Positions 16,113 through 25,640 of a stretch of 30,644 nt of DNA are shown here, piece after piece. Both the position numbers and the translations under genes were made by a program. The DNA comes from Flavobacteriales bacterium UBA2040 (GTDB taxonomy: Bacteria > Bacteroidota > Bacteroidia > Flavobacteriales_D > Crocinitomicaceae), in contig DDBE01000226.1 in assembly GCA_002332715.1 (NCBI GenBank), positions 1-30,644 of the forward strand, read 5' to 3'. The notes under the pieces are model-generated. The model was not told where the DNA came from, searched no databases, and worked only from the letters and a program-made list of their open reading frames with translations. The stretch's first letter is position 1, and each line of letters starts with the position of its first letter.

Positions 16113-16913
16113 TTAAAGTTCCCCTACAATCCGCTTGTACTCCGTCACATTGTTATTCGCTCCTGTGCAACCCAATGTAACTTTAGCCGAATTAAAATGC
16201 TCAATTCTATCACCAGGATTCGGATGTGTACTTAAAAATTTTGGTTGACGATCGCCACCTATTTCTTCAATCTTTTGGAAGAATCCACCTCCACCGGCTG
16301 CGTCATAATCAGTTGGACAAAGGTATTCTACTGAATACTGATCCGCCTCAGTTTCGTGTTTTCTGGAGTTTTTCAATCCGATGATTGCCCCAGTAACTTG
16401 CTTCAACATGTCACGGTTTCCAGCAAGGATATCCAACAATACTTGAACCCCAAACATTTTTGTCATTTGTCGAGTTGAGTGACGTTTGTCTGCATGCGCA
16501 ATTTCGTGGCCCATAACTCCTGCAAACTGTGATTCGTTGTCCAAGAATTTCAAGATTCCCGTGTAAACGTATATGTATCCGCCAGGTGTGCAAAACGCGT
16601 TCAAGGTACTATCATTATCGATGATACGCAATCTCCACTGGAAATTGTCTTTGTTCGTTACTTGACCTGAATTTAAAATTTTGTCGCGCACTCTGTACAT
16701 CATTTGATAAATCTCTTGATTCTGCATAGAATCTAAAATCGGATATTCAGCAGGATTACCATCAATTTCAGCAGCTACCTGTGCTCCAAATTCTCTATCT
16801 TGTTTTATTGTAAACAAGTTGAAACCTTGTCCTTTATTTTCTTTATTAAAGAGTCCGCAAGAAGAAAGAATCAAAAATGATACTCCAATTACAGCAAAAT
16901 TTAATTTACTCAC
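16113..16913 (-). CDS. M48-family zinc metalloprotease, lipoprotein
   Basis: A 266-residue periplasmic or outer-membrane lipoprotein protease like LoiP/YcaL or Oma1-type M48B enzymes, which degrade misfolded envelope proteins. The signal peptide ends in a lipobox LSSC with Cys19 lipidated. Zinc site: HEIAH at 136-140 and the third ligand Glu187 in HETEADQYSVEYL. The segment NAFCTPGGYIYVYTGI (105-120) is the conserved edge strand. All active-site residues are present. Start is GTG (16911-16913), needed for a complete signal peptide. A TAACTTTG box is 20 bases upstream, so it may have its own promoter even though it follows the PAP2-like gene by 61 bases. Confidence 0.93.
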   Translation of the reverse strand: MSKLNFAVIGVSFLILSSCGLFNKENKGQGFNLFTIKQDREFGAQVAAEIDGNPAEYPILDSMQNQEIYQMMYRVRDKILNSGQVTNKDNFQWRLRIIDNDSTLNAFCTPGGYIYVYTGILKFLDNESQFAGVMGHEIAHADKRHSTRQMTKMFGVQVLLDILAGNRDMLKQVTGAIIGLKNSRKHETEADQYSVEYLCPTDYDAAGGGGFFQKIEEIGGDRQPKFLSTHPNPGDRIEHFNSAKVTLGCTGANNNVTEYKRIVGEL

Positions 16914-16932
16914 GTTTGTTTTTTTATTTGTT

Positions 16933-16940
16933 CAAAGTTA
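16933..16940 (-). promoter_or_regulatory. -7 box of the M48 protease gene
   Basis: The minus strand reads TAACTTTG, a match to TAnnTTTG, in the 61-base gap before the M48 gene. No clear -33 TTTG is found at the expected distance. Confidence 0.45.
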
Positions 16941-16974
16941 GACATTTCCTGAAAAATCAGAAGTTAAATTCCTA

Positions 16975-17631
16975 TCAATAAACGGTTGGATAAAAGTAAT
17001 TGATGAAAAAAACGATGATACAACTCCCCCCAAAGCCATACAAAACTTGCGCCAAGGTATGTTTATTCAAATAAATTCTGCTAGCTAAAACAAAGCCTGT
17101 AATGAAAACGGCAATCATCAATAAGCTAAAACTGAAGTAAATAGAATTGGCACAATACGCGAAAATTAATCCTGTAAGAATTCCCGTGCCGCAGGCGTGT
17201 AAGCTTATTTTAGTGTAGAGATTGATCCAAGCAAACAAGCTAATCGTCATAAAGCCACTTAAAGGCAAAGAGTAAATGTACTTCGGCAAATGATTATCGT
17301 TTCGCATAAAGAGAAAAAACAAATACAGCATCAAACAGTAACCGGCAGTTATTAAAAGGGGTATAAGACGTTCTTTTCTATTGTCAATTTCTATGGAAGA
17401 AATTATTTTTTTCGACATCAGCATAAGTAAAGTGAGGCCTGGAGCAACTACGCTGCAAACAAAGAAAATTAGTAGTATGGCAATTTTGTTCTCTTTAGCG
17501 AGGTGATATAGTGAATCGTCGTTAAGAATGAAGTCTTCAACCGACGGAATGTACATTAATATCGCCAGCGCGTAAATGGGCATAAAAAGCGGTACAAAAA
17601 CCCAAGAAATGATTTGCATGAAAATTTTCAT
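16975..17631 (-). CDS. PAP2-like integral membrane protein
   Basis: A membrane protein of about 218 residues with six or so hydrophobic helices. The C-terminal half carries weak PAP2 phosphatase-like signatures: KISLHACGTG (in place of the usual PSGH-type motif) and SRIYLNKHTLAQVLYGF (compare SR-x5-H-x3-D of PAP2 enzymes). Here the last Asp is Gln, so catalysis is doubtful or different. True PAP2 enzymes dephosphorylate lipid phosphates such as undecaprenyl diphosphate. I take ATG 17629-17631; a GTG directly before it (17632-17634) touches the rpoN stop and could be the start. It follows rpoN with no gap, so the two are co-transcribed and probably coupled. Confidence 0.75.
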   Translation of the reverse strand: MKIFMQIISWVFVPLFMPIYALAILMYIPSVEDFILNDDSLYHLAKENKIAILLIFFVCSVVAPGLTLLMLMSKKIISSIEIDNRKERLIPLLITAGYCLMLYLFFLFMRNDNHLPKYIYSLPLSGFMTISLFAWINLYTKISLHACGTGILTGLIFAYCANSIYFSFSLLMIAVFITGFVLASRIYLNKHTLAQVLYGFGGSCIIVFFINYFYPTVY

Positions 17632-17634
17632 CAC

Positions 17635-19083
17635 CTATAATTCTTTTCGCAATCGGGCAACAGGAATGTTTAATTGTTCACGGTATTTGGCCACGGTTCG
17701 TCGAGCAATGTTGTAGCCTTTTTCTTTTAGAATCGCTGTTAATTTTTCGTCTGTCAATGGTTTTTTCTTTTCCTCTGCAATGATTGCCTCAGATAGAATT
17801 TTCTTTACTTCTCGAGTCGAAACCTCCTCGCCACTGTCAGTAGAAAGTGATTCTGAAAAGAAGTATTTTAAGGAATAAACGCCATAATTCGTCTGTACAT
17901 ATTTACTGTTCGCAACACGTGAAATGGTACTGATATCCAAACTAACGATTTCGGCAATATCTTTCAAAATCATCGGTTTCATGTTGGTTTCATCACCGGT
18001 CAAGAAAAATTCTCTTTGGTATTTCATGATAGCCGTCATGGTCATCAACAAGGTGTTTTGACGTTGACGAATGGCATCAATAAACCATTTTGCACCGTCC
18101 AATTTTTGTTTCACGAAAGTCAAGGCTTCTTTGTCCGATTTAGATGTTTTTCCGCCTTCAGAATACGTGCGAAGCATTTGCTCGTAACCGCGACTCACCT
18201 TCAATTCTGGAGCATTTCGTCCGTTCAATGTTAACTCTAATTTGCCCTCAAATTCCGTAATCATGAAATCGGGAACGATCTGCGACATTTGCTTCGAAGA
18301 TTCTTTCATGGAACCTCCTGGCTTCGGGTTTAGTTTGATTATTTCTGCAATTGCATCGCGCAAATCATCATCGCCAATCTCCAATTTGGACTGGATTTTA
18401 TCGTAATGTTTTTTCGTGAATTCTTCGAAATAATCGAGTAATATTTTCTTTGCCGTGAACTTCGTGATGTCGCCGTCTTGCTTGCGTTCGATCTGAATGA
18501 GCAAACATTCTCTCAAGTTTCTAGCGCCAACTCCTGCTGGATCTAATTCTTGAATCAGCATTAAAATCACTTCAATCTCAGCTTCTGTTGCCGAAACATT
18601 GGCACTAAACGCTAAATCATCCACCAAAGCGTCGATTTCTCTGTTCAAATATCCAGATTCATCCAAGTTTCCAATGATGGTATCGGCAATTAAAAATTGC
18701 TTGTCGTCGATTTCCAACAGGTGCAATTGAGAAGTCAAACGCTCTTGAAAGCTGCGTTCAGAAGAAAGCGGAATAACCTTATCTTCTTCATCTTTCCCTT
18801 TGTTCGAAACAGATGTTTTGTAATCGCGAGAATCGTCGTCTAAGTAATCGTTGATGTCAAAATCTTCCTTGTCATCCTCAAAATCATCATCGTAATCGGT
18901 CTCTTCGTTATCGCCAAATTCATCTTCTTCTGCACCTTCTTCCAAAGCCGGATTCTCTTCAATCTCTTGCTTGATGCGCTGATCAAGCTCCATAGTTGGT
19001 ACTTGCAACAATTTCATCAACTGAATTTGTTGAGGAGAAAGTCGTTGCTCCAATCGTTGCGAAAACTGTTGTTTTAATGCCAT
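17635..19083 (-). CDS. rpoN: RNA polymerase sigma-54 factor
   Basis: Sigma-54 directs RNA polymerase to -24/-12 promoters and needs an AAA+ activator to open DNA. The 482-residue product has all regions: the Gln/Leu-rich region I (LKQQFSQRLEQRLSPQQIQLMKLLQVP, activator contact), then an unusually long acidic region II (about residues 50-110, with DDDFEDDKEDFDINDYLDDD), the core-binding and helix-turn-helix region (LKDIAEIVSLDISTISRVAN) and the RpoN box ARRTVAKYR at 460-468. No lesion is seen. It is 55 bases downstream of asnS in the same direction and likely shares its promoter. No sigma-54 activator is encoded in the window. Confidence 0.96.
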   Translation of the reverse strand: MALKQQFSQRLEQRLSPQQIQLMKLLQVPTMELDQRIKQEIEENPALEEGAEEDEFGDNEETDYDDDFEDDKEDFDINDYLDDDSRDYKTSVSNKGKDEEDKVIPLSSERSFQERLTSQLHLLEIDDKQFLIADTIIGNLDESGYLNREIDALVDDLAFSANVSATEAEIEVILMLIQELDPAGVGARNLRECLLIQIERKQDGDITKFTAKKILLDYFEEFTKKHYDKIQSKLEIGDDDLRDAIAEIIKLNPKPGGSMKESSKQMSQIVPDFMITEFEGKLELTLNGRNAPELKVSRGYEQMLRTYSEGGKTSKSDKEALTFVKQKLDGAKWFIDAIRQRQNTLLMTMTAIMKYQREFFLTGDETNMKPMILKDIAEIVSLDISTISRVANSKYVQTNYGVYSLKYFFSESLSTDSGEEVSTREVKKILSEAIIAEEKKKPLTDEKLTAILKEKGYNIARRTVAKYREQLNIPVARLRKEL

Positions 19084-19138
19084 GGATTTAAATCTGAGTT
19101 TAATTTAAATAAAATTAATCTAATACGAGTCGGTTTAA

Positions 19139-20578
19139 TTAAAATTCGGCATTGTCAGGAGTTCTTGGGAAAGGAATAACGTCGCGGATGTTGCTCATAC
19201 CTGTTACGAACATCACCATACGTTCAAACCCGAGTCCAAAACCTGCGTGTTGTACGGTTCCAAATCTTCGGGTATCCAAATACCACCAAAGTTCTTCTTC
19301 GTGAATGTTGAAATCGGCACATTTCTTTTTCAAAATGTCCATTCTTTCTTCACGTTGCGATCCACCAACGATTTCGCCTATTCCTGGGAAAAGGACGTCC
19401 ATAGCTGCAACGGTTTTCCCATCGTCGTTTTGCCGCATATAGAACGCTTTAATTCCCGCTGGGTAATCACTCAAAATCACAGGACATTTGAATTCTTTTT
19501 CCACCAAGTAACGCTCGTGTTCACTTTGCAAATCAACTCCCCATTCTACATCGTACTTGAATTTCTTCTTTTTGTAATGTTTTGAATTTCTGAGAACATC
19601 AATCGCTTCAGAATACGTTAAACGTTTGAAATCATTGCCAATCACGAACTTCATGCGGTCGATCAAGTTCAATTCATTTCGTTCTGCTTGCGGTTTTTGT
19701 GCTTGTTCACCTTCTTCACGGTCGCTTAAAAACTGAAGGTCATCGGCGTTGTTGTCCATCACATATTGACATATGTATTTCAAGAAATCTTCCGTCAAAT
19801 CCATGTTGTCCGTCAAATCATTGAAGGCAACTTCGGGTTCTATCATCCAAAATTCCGCCAAGTGACGAGACGTATTCGAATTTTCAGCTCGGAAAGTAGG
19901 TCCGAAAGTATATACTTGACCCAAGGCAGTAGCGGCTAATTCAGCTTCCAATTGACCAGAAACCGTTAAGTTCACAGCTTTGCCAAAGAAGTCTTTTTTG
20001 TAATCTATTTTCCCTTCATCGTTCAATGGTAAATTCTCTGGATCCAAGTTCGAAACACGAAACATTTCACCTGCACCTTCGGCATCAGAACCGGTAATGA
20101 TAGGCGTATGAATGTAAAAATATCCTTTGTCGTTGAAGTATTTGTGAATTGCAAAAGAAACCGAGTGACGAATTCTGAAAACCGCGCCAAAGGTGTTTGT
20201 TCTGAAACGCAAATGAGCTTGTTCACGCAAGTATTCCAAAGAATGTTTCTTGGGTTGCATAACCGTTTTACTGATTTCGTCTGGATTTGCCTCACCAAGA
20301 ATTTCAATTGTTTCCACTTTCATTTCAAGCGCTTGTCCAGCTCCTTGAGATGCAACCAATTCTCCTGTTACAGAAACAGAAGCTCCTGTCGTGACTTTTT
20401 TCAAGATTTCCTCATCGAAATTTTCAAAATCGACAACGGCTTGCAAATTATTTATGGTTGATCCGTCACTTAACTGGATGAAACGGTTGCTTCGAAAGGC
20501 GCGAACCCATCCTTTTGCGTTTGCTTTTGTCCCAATTAATTCAGGATTTAATAGTTCAACTATGCGTGTTCTTTTCAT
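19139..20578 (-). CDS. asnS: Asparaginyl-tRNA synthetase
   Basis: A class IIb synthetase charging tRNA-Asn with asparagine. From ATG 20578 it is 479 residues: an N-terminal OB fold ([20 protein letters not shown]), motif 2 from Phe229 ([16 protein letters not shown]) and motif 3 at 446-454 (GFGLGFERM), ending with [15 protein letters not shown], which marks AsnRS. An insertion between motifs ([16 protein letters not shown]) is seen. The open frame extends 39 codons further upstream, but that part lacks conservation and spans a promoter box, so I reject it. asnS heads a run asnS-rpoN-PAP2-like-M48. Together with lysS it is a second synthetase gene in the window, unlinked to it. Confidence 0.96.
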   Translation of the reverse strand: MKRTRIVELLNPELIGTKANAKGWVRAFRSNRFIQLSDGSTINNLQAVVDFENFDEEILKKVTTGASVSVTGELVASQGAGQALEMKVETIEILGEANPDEISKTVMQPKKHSLEYLREQAHLRFRTNTFGAVFRIRHSVSFAIHKYFNDKGYFYIHTPIITGSDAEGAGEMFRVSNLDPENLPLNDEGKIDYKKDFFGKAVNLTVSGQLEAELAATALGQVYTFGPTFRAENSNTSRHLAEFWMIEPEVAFNDLTDNMDLTEDFLKYICQYVMDNNADDLQFLSDREEGEQAQKPQAERNELNLIDRMKFVIGNDFKRLTYSEAIDVLRNSKHYKKKKFKYDVEWGVDLQSEHERYLVEKEFKCPVILSDYPAGIKAFYMRQNDDGKTVAAMDVLFPGIGEIVGGSQREERMDILKKKCADFNIHEEELWWYLDTRRFGTVQHAGFGLGFERMVMFVTGMSNIRDVIPFPRTPDNAEF

Positions 20579-20597
20579 TGTTTTTAGATGTGGAGAG

Positions 20598-20605
20598 CAA
20601 AAGTA
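20598..20605 (-). promoter_or_regulatory. -7 box of the asnS promoter
   Basis: The minus strand reads TACTTTTG, matching TAnnTTTG, 20 bases upstream of the asnS ATG. It overlaps the region a longer asnS frame would translate, which supports ATG 20578. It lies 17 bases beyond the stop of the broken GT22 gene. Confidence 0.55.
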
Positions 20606-20621
20606 AGGAGAAGAAAGGAAA

Positions 20622-22139
20622 TTATCGAATTTTAGTTGAATCTTGCTTCTCCCAAGTGTGAAGAATGAGGTTGTCCTGCAACTCAAAAACGCCAAAGGTT
20701 TGTCCTAAAAATTTTGTGAGAGGGTTAAAACTTTCTTTAATTAAACGGGTTCCATGGTGTTGCATTACTGACTTTCCATTTGGGTTATTCCGCAGGTCAA
20801 TTTCTCTCAGAATGAAGAGGTTTACTTTTCGTTCTTGGAATAGATTATTGGCCAAATGTGCTGGATTTTCTATTTCGATGTTGTTAACATTTGTATCGTT
20901 GTAATGGCTGATGATAGCTACCCAAGGTTTGTAGGGACTCGCCCATTTGGCATGTACAAGATTTACGGATTCATTGGGGTAAGTAGAGTGAATGTACAAA
21001 CTCATTTCAGTTCGTCCAATACTCATCGACTCATTCGATAGGGCGAATGCGAACAAAAGGTTTAGTCCAATTAATAGCGATAGAATTCCATATAGCAATG
21101 GTTTTATTTCGCGGTAATTCTTGATTCTACTCCATGAAATATACTTTTCAATAATTAGAAAAACCAAAAGAGGAAGCAAATTTACAATAGGAAAGAGAAA
21201 ACGATATTCTTTGTGCGGAGCGAAAAAATGAATCAAAAGAAAAGGAATGAGAACCCAGGTTATAACATGTTTTCAAAACAAAAGAAAGAAAGATCCTACG
21301 AGTGTAATGAATAGAATTCCCAATACTGTTCCGAATACTTTGGTGGTTTCAACTATTTAATTGCACCAGGGTGCAATCCCAAAGGTCGAAGCAACGTCGT
21401 CTAAAAGATTTACTTTAAAATAATTCCATGCTGAAATGGTTAATTCACTGTAAAACCAACTGTCTATGGCAATGCTCAATAAACAAATTCCCAAAAAAGA
21501 GAATCCGATTTTAAAAAGGATGATCAACTCGGTTTTTTTGATGAAAATTAACCAGAAAATGAAACCGAAAATTATAAAACCTACTTGATATCAGAACAGA
21601 AAACTAAGACCTAGGAATAACACGATAAGAAATGGATTGATAGATTCAGAATCTTTTCGAAGCATTTGGGTAATCGGATAAAGAAAAAGCAAACCTGCCC
21701 ATGTTTCAGAAGAAAATCGGATGTTCAAGAACGGAATATAGAACAGCAGAAGGGAACAGAATAGAAAAAGCATTTGGTTGCGAACCATTTCGTTTTGAAA
21801 CACTGTTTTGATGAAATAGAGTGTTGATATGAAGGCTAAGATCGCCGTTAGAAAACGAAGAAGTGTAACTTGACCATAAGGATCATTGAAACCGACAAGA
21901 TCAGCTGTTTTGATAATAAATTAGGCTATGGCTGGTTGAATGGTTGACCGTAGCCCTGAGGCATATTCCCAGGGTAGTTCAGAAATGGGCGATTTTCCAA
22001 GTTTTGCATCTGCAAATTTGACAATTTGAAAATGTTCGTCGGCATGATAAAAGCCATGACTGTTCCATGCAGTTATGAAATATACCACTACAGCTAAGCC
22101 GAGTAATGATCTATAAAGAATGTTGTTATTTGCTGTCAA
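20622..22139 (-). pseudogene. GT22-like (ALG9/PIG-B type) mannosyltransferase, membrane protein, four in-frame stops
   Basis: One continuous frame of 505 codons encodes a multi-span glycosyltransferase of the dolichyl-phosphate-mannose type. The N-terminal loop has YHADEHFQIVKFADAKLG (the acidic catalytic-loop motif), then LRSTIQPAIA, NIRFSSETWAGLLFLYP and the hallmark FAPHKEYRFLFPIVNLLP. The C-terminal domain has WASPYKPWVAIISHY. Stops interrupt it at 21921-21923 (TAA, codon 73), 21591-21593 (TGA, codon 183, before YQVGF where Arg is expected), 21357-21359 (TAA, codon 261) and 21273-21275 (TGA, codon 289, before KHVITWVL). No frameshift occurs. The frame opens at a TTG; an out-of-frame ATG nearby suggests a further 5' lesion. 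No full-length product is expected without readthrough. Confidence 0.82.
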
Positions 22140-22189
22140 AAAGCATCAATAAATCGTGTACTCAAACCTACCACAATATAGTTTGAGAT

Positions 22190-22229
22190 ACAAATAAAAA
22201 GGTGCACGAAATTAATTCGCACACCTTTT
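22190..22229 (-). terminator. Rho-independent terminator of the dcw/yqeY operon
   Basis: AAAAGGTG (22197-22204) pairs with CACCTTTT (22222-22229); inside, CGAA (22207-22210) pairs with TTCG (22216-22219) around a 5-base loop, with a 2x2 internal mismatch. On the minus strand the stem is followed by TTTTTATTTG. It lies about 50 bases after the yqeY stop and fits an intrinsic terminator. The rest of 22140-22279 has no gene. Confidence 0.8.
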
Positions 22230-22279
22230 GATTCCATTCTAGAACAAAAGTCCTAGTTCCGGAGAATAAAGCCTAGTTT

Positions 22280-22723
22280 TTAGGATAGTTGTTGCTTCAC
22301 TAATGATGCTATCATCTTTCCGTCTGCTTTACCAGCGAGTTTTCCAGATAAAATGCCCATTACTTTGCCCATGTCTTGTGGGCCAGAAGCACCAGTTTGC
22401 GAAATTGCAGCTGTAACTTCTGCGGCAACTTCTGCTTCAGTCATCATTTTCGGAAGATAAGTCTCCAAAATTTCTGCTTGAAACTTTTCCTCTGAAGCCA
22501 AATCTTCGCGATTTTGCTCCATGTACAGTTGATACGTTTCCGTTCGTTGCTTGTGCAATTTCATTACGATTTTCATCGCTGTGGCATCCGTTACTTCCCC
22601 AGTTCCTGATGTATTTTCCAACATCAATTTGGATTTAATATCGCGAAGGACAGAAAGTTTTTCTTTGTCTTTGCTTAGCATTGCCGCTTTGATGTCGGCG
22701 CTAATTTGTTCCATGAAGCTCAT
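22280..22723 (-). CDS. GatB/YqeY domain-containing protein
   Basis: A 147-residue protein of the YqeY family, related to the tail domain of GatB, which binds tRNA in the amidotransferase complex. Free-standing YqeY proteins are of uncertain function. Features: AAMLSKDKEKLSVLRDIKSKLM at the N-terminus, a helical middle (KLHKQRTETYQLYMEQNRED), then TYLPKMMTEAEV and the C-terminal GASGPQDMGKVMGILSGKLAGKADGKMIASLV, characteristic of the family. Its ATG overlaps the ftsZ stop by one base (TAATG), so translation is probably coupled to ftsZ. It is the last gene of the dcw operon, followed by a terminator. Confidence 0.93.
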   Translation of the reverse strand: MSFMEQISADIKAAMLSKDKEKLSVLRDIKSKLMLENTSGTGEVTDATAMKIVMKLHKQRTETYQLYMEQNREDLASEEKFQAEILETYLPKMMTEAEVAAEVTAAISQTGASGPQDMGKVMGILSGKLAGKADGKMIASLVKQQLS

Positions 22724-24327
22724 TAGTCGACGTTATCGTGTAAAAAAGAATTACCACCTCTCAATGTAGATCCCTTGCCATCCTCGTCTTCGTTTAAACC
22801 AAATCGACTGATTTTCTCCTCACTACTTTGTTTCGTTTCGTCTAATTGTACGTTTCTACGAACATAAGCCGGTTCTTTTTCAAATTCTGAGATGCCATTT
22901 GGTTTTTTCAACTTCAATGTATATTCCTGAATGCGTTGCATACGCTCTTTGTTCAAACGTTGCTGTTCTTCAGGTGAAAGAGTCGTGTTGGATTCTTCTG
23001 GTGCCGTTGTTTGCGTATTGGCAATTGGCTCGTCTTCATCTAGAACGTAACGTGTAATTTCTTCCTCCTCTTTTTTCATTTGAGGTTCAGCATCTAATTC
23101 CCAATCAAAATTAATTGCGCCTTGCTCTTCTGCTTCATTCTTGATAAATGGTTCATCTTGGTCGGCATCAGAAGGCAATTTGTTTTCAACTACTTCTTCG
23201 TTTATGGGAGCTTCGTCAGACTTTAAAAAAGGAACTGCTTCTTGCTCGGTAACGTTCGCCAATGGAGTAGTTTGTGTTGGAGAACTCAAAGGACTCTTCA
23301 CTTCGTTTTTTGGTTCTTCTTCCAACCGAACAACTGTTCTCTCAACAGTTTCATCCGATAAAGTTGACCCGGCTTTGAATCCAGTAGCAATGATTGTGAC
23401 ACTCAAGGCATCGCCAAGAGTTTCATCAAATCCGTGACCCCAAATTACGTCAGCTGAAGAACCAGCTTCATCTTGAATGTAATCTGTGATATCTGTAATT
23501 TCGTCCATCAAAACTTCTTTCGCTCCGTATGTGATGTTCAACAATACATAGTTGGCTCCAGCAATTTCGCTGTCGTTCAACAAAGGTGAATTCAGTGCAC
23601 TTTGAACTGCTTTCAAAGCTCTGTTTTCTCCTTCTGCCGCTGCGCTGCCCATAATGGCAACGCCACTATCTTTCATTACTGTGTTCACGTCATTGAAATC
23701 GACGTTGATTGCTCCAGTAACGGAAATTACATCTGCAATTCCTTTTGCTGCTGTTGTCAATACATCATCCGCTTGCGAAAAGGCATTTCCGATTGTTAAG
23801 TTTCCTGAAATTTCACGTAATTTTTCATTGTTGATGACCAAAAGAGTATCTACATTTTTACGCATTTCTGCTAAACCTTCTTCGGCTTGTTGACGGCGTT
23901 TGCGACCTTCAAAACCAAAAGGAACTGTGATAATTCCAACAGTCAAAATGCCCATTTCTTTGGCAATAGAAGCTATAACAGGTGCTGCACCCGTTCCAGT
24001 TCCACCACCCATTCCTGCAGTAACAAAAACCATTTTGGTATTGTTTCCTAGAAATTCACGGATATCGTCAATATTTTCTACGGCTGCGTTTTTCCCAATT
24101 TCTGGAATAGAACCTGCACCACGTCCTTCTGTCAAAGAGGGCCCAAGCTGGATTTTATTTGGCACTGGCGATACGTCCAAAGCCTGAAGATCAGTGTTGC
24201 AAACATAAAAGTCTACACCCTTAATCCCTTGTCTATACATGTGGTTTACTGCATTGCTTCCACCTCCGCCAACACCAATAACCTTGATGATGGATGCGTT
24301 CTTATCTTTTGGCAAATCAAATTCCAT
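22723..24327 (-). CDS. ftsZ: Cell division GTPase FtsZ
   Basis: FtsZ polymerises with GTP into the Z-ring at midcell. From ATG 24327 it has 534 residues. The N-terminal domain has [16 protein letters not shown] and the GTP signature [10 protein letters not shown] (about residues 105-114), followed by [14 protein letters not shown] and NNEKL. The T7 loop [11 protein letters not shown] supplies the catalytic aspartates. After the core (ending near residue 320) comes a long acidic linker of about 180 residues, then the C-terminal tail [12 protein letters not shown] and [12 protein letters not shown], typical of Bacteroidota. The frame extends 24 codons upstream into the ftsA end; I reject that. 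It begins 22 bases after ftsA and is coupled to yqeY at its 3' end. Confidence 0.97.
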   Translation of the reverse strand: MEFDLPKDKNASIIKVIGVGGGGSNAVNHMYRQGIKGVDFYVCNTDLQALDVSPVPNKIQLGPSLTEGRGAGSIPEIGKNAAVENIDDIREFLGNNTKMVFVTAGMGGGTGTGAAPVIASIAKEMGILTVGIITVPFGFEGRKRRQQAEEGLAEMRKNVDTLLVINNEKLREISGNLTIGNAFSQADDVLTTAAKGIADVISVTGAINVDFNDVNTVMKDSGVAIMGSAAAEGENRALKAVQSALNSPLLNDSEIAGANYVLLNITYGAKEVLMDEITDITDYIQDEAGSSADVIWGHGFDETLGDALSVTIIATGFKAGSTLSDETVERTVVRLEEEPKNEVKSPLSSPTQTTPLANVTEQEAVPFLKSDEAPINEEVVENKLPSDADQDEPFIKNEAEEQGAINFDWELDAEPQMKKEEEEITRYVLDEDEPIANTQTTAPEESNTTLSPEEQQRLNKERMQRIQEYTLKLKKPNGISEFEKEPAYVRRNVQLDETKQSSEEKISRFGLNEDEDGKGSTLRGGNSFLHDNVD

Positions 24328-24349
24328 TTTTTCTATTTTTTGCTTTATT

Positions 24350-25636
24350 CTAATCTTCTTCTGTAAACCACTCTTTACTCGTCGCGATGATTTTGTCAAA
24401 GAATGATCCTCTAGATTTTTTTGAATGCGTTTTTACGGCATTCGACTCTTTTTTGGAAACTGCTTCCGTTGTTTCGTCTTTTTCAAATCCTTTTAATACA
24501 AGTCCGATACCCGTAGAGTACATCGGACTCGTCAAATTCTCAATTTTGTTATTGTTCGCCAAGTGCTCTGTTGGATATCCAATTCGTGTATCCATTCCCG
24601 TTACATATTCGAACAATTGTGTCATGTGCTTCATTTCGGCGCCACCACCTGTTACGACAATACCTCCAATTAGTTTTTTTTCGTAGCCAGAATTGCGAAT
24701 TTCGTAATGCACCAGTTCGATGATTTCTTCCATTCTACTTTGGATGATATTCGCCAAATTGCGAAGTGTAATTTCTTTTGGTTCTTTACCGCGTAAACCT
24801 GGAATACAAACCACTTCTTTTTCGCTCCTTTCGCTCGCCAAGGCTGAACCAAATTTGCGTTTTAACATTTCTGCCTGACGTTTCATTATCGTACAACCTT
24901 CTCTGATATCGTCGGTAATCACATTTCCTCCAAAAGGAATAACCGCTGTGTGGCGAATAATTCCATCGTGGAAAATTGCGATGTCTGTTGTTCCTCCACC
25001 GATGTCAACCAAAACTACCCCTGCTTCTTTTTCTTCCTCAGAAAGAACTGATTCTGCTGATGCGATTGGTTCTAAAATGATATCTTTTACTTCCAAACCT
25101 GCTTTTTGAACGCACTTGTTGATGTTCAAAACAGCGCCTACGTTTCCAGTAATGATATGGAAATTCGCTTCTAAACGAACGCCAGCGTGACCGATAGGGT
25201 CTTTAATTCCTTGCTCGTTGTCAACGATATATTCTTGCGGAATTACCGTAATGATTTCTTCACCTGGTTGCATAACCAATTTGTACATGTCTTCCACCAA
25301 GGCATCGATGTCCATTTGACTGATCTCATTCACAACTTGATTTCTCGTATGAATTCCTCTGTGTTGTACACTTTTGATATGTTGACCTGCAATACCCACA
25401 TTTACATTGTGAAGTGTTACTTCGTAGCGCTCGTCCATCGATTCTTGAGCGACTTTAACAGCTGCTTGAATCGAATATACTGTCTTTTCGATATTGGCTA
25501 CGATTCCGCGCATGACCCCAAGAGATTCACTGGACCCCATTGCTAGGATTTCAATCTTACCGTGTTCGTTTTTACGACCAACGAAACAAGCGATCTTTGT
25601 TGTTCCAATATCCAAGCCTACTACTACTTTTGACAT
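24350..25636 (-). CDS. ftsA: Cell division protein FtsA
   Basis: An actin-like ATPase that tethers FtsZ polymers to the membrane and recruits later division proteins. The 428-residue product has phosphate-1 VVVGLDIGTTKIACFVG (4-20), the 1C subdomain (NVNVGIAGQHIKSVQ), phosphate-2 VVLVDIGGGTTDIAIF and the adenosine motif GGIVVTGGGAEMKHM. The C-terminus ends in an amphipathic helix, GSFFDKIIATSKEWFTEED, the membrane-targeting sequence, separated by a short basic linker (KKESNAVKTHSKKSR). It starts 4 bases after ftsQ, so is coupled. All motifs are intact. Confidence 0.97.
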   Translation of the reverse strand: MSKVVVGLDIGTTKIACFVGRKNEHGKIEILAMGSSESLGVMRGIVANIEKTVYSIQAAVKVAQESMDERYEVTLHNVNVGIAGQHIKSVQHRGIHTRNQVVNEISQMDIDALVEDMYKLVMQPGEEIITVIPQEYIVDNEQGIKDPIGHAGVRLEANFHIITGNVGAVLNINKCVQKAGLEVKDIILEPIASAESVLSEEEKEAGVVLVDIGGGTTDIAIFHDGIIRHTAVIPFGGNVITDDIREGCTIMKRQAEMLKRKFGSALASERSEKEVVCIPGLRGKEPKEITLRNLANIIQSRMEEIIELVHYEIRNSGYEKKLIGGIVVTGGGAEMKHMTQLFEYVTGMDTRIGYPTEHLANNNKIENLTSPMYSTGIGLVLKGFEKDETTEAVSKKESNAVKTHSKKSRGSFFDKIIATSKEWFTEED

Positions 25637-25640
25637 ACAC

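Noticed and set aside
17146..17151. TGGCAC as part of a sigma-54 (-24/-12) promoter
   Set aside because: It lies inside the PAP2-like gene with no properly spaced TTGC and no downstream gene start.
20579..20695. 39-codon upstream extension of asnS
   Set aside because: It lacks conservation and would translate through the TACTTTTG promoter box; ATG 20578 matches the family N-terminus.
24328..24399. 24-codon upstream extension of ftsZ
   Set aside because: It overlaps the end of ftsA and precedes the conserved start MEFDLPKD.
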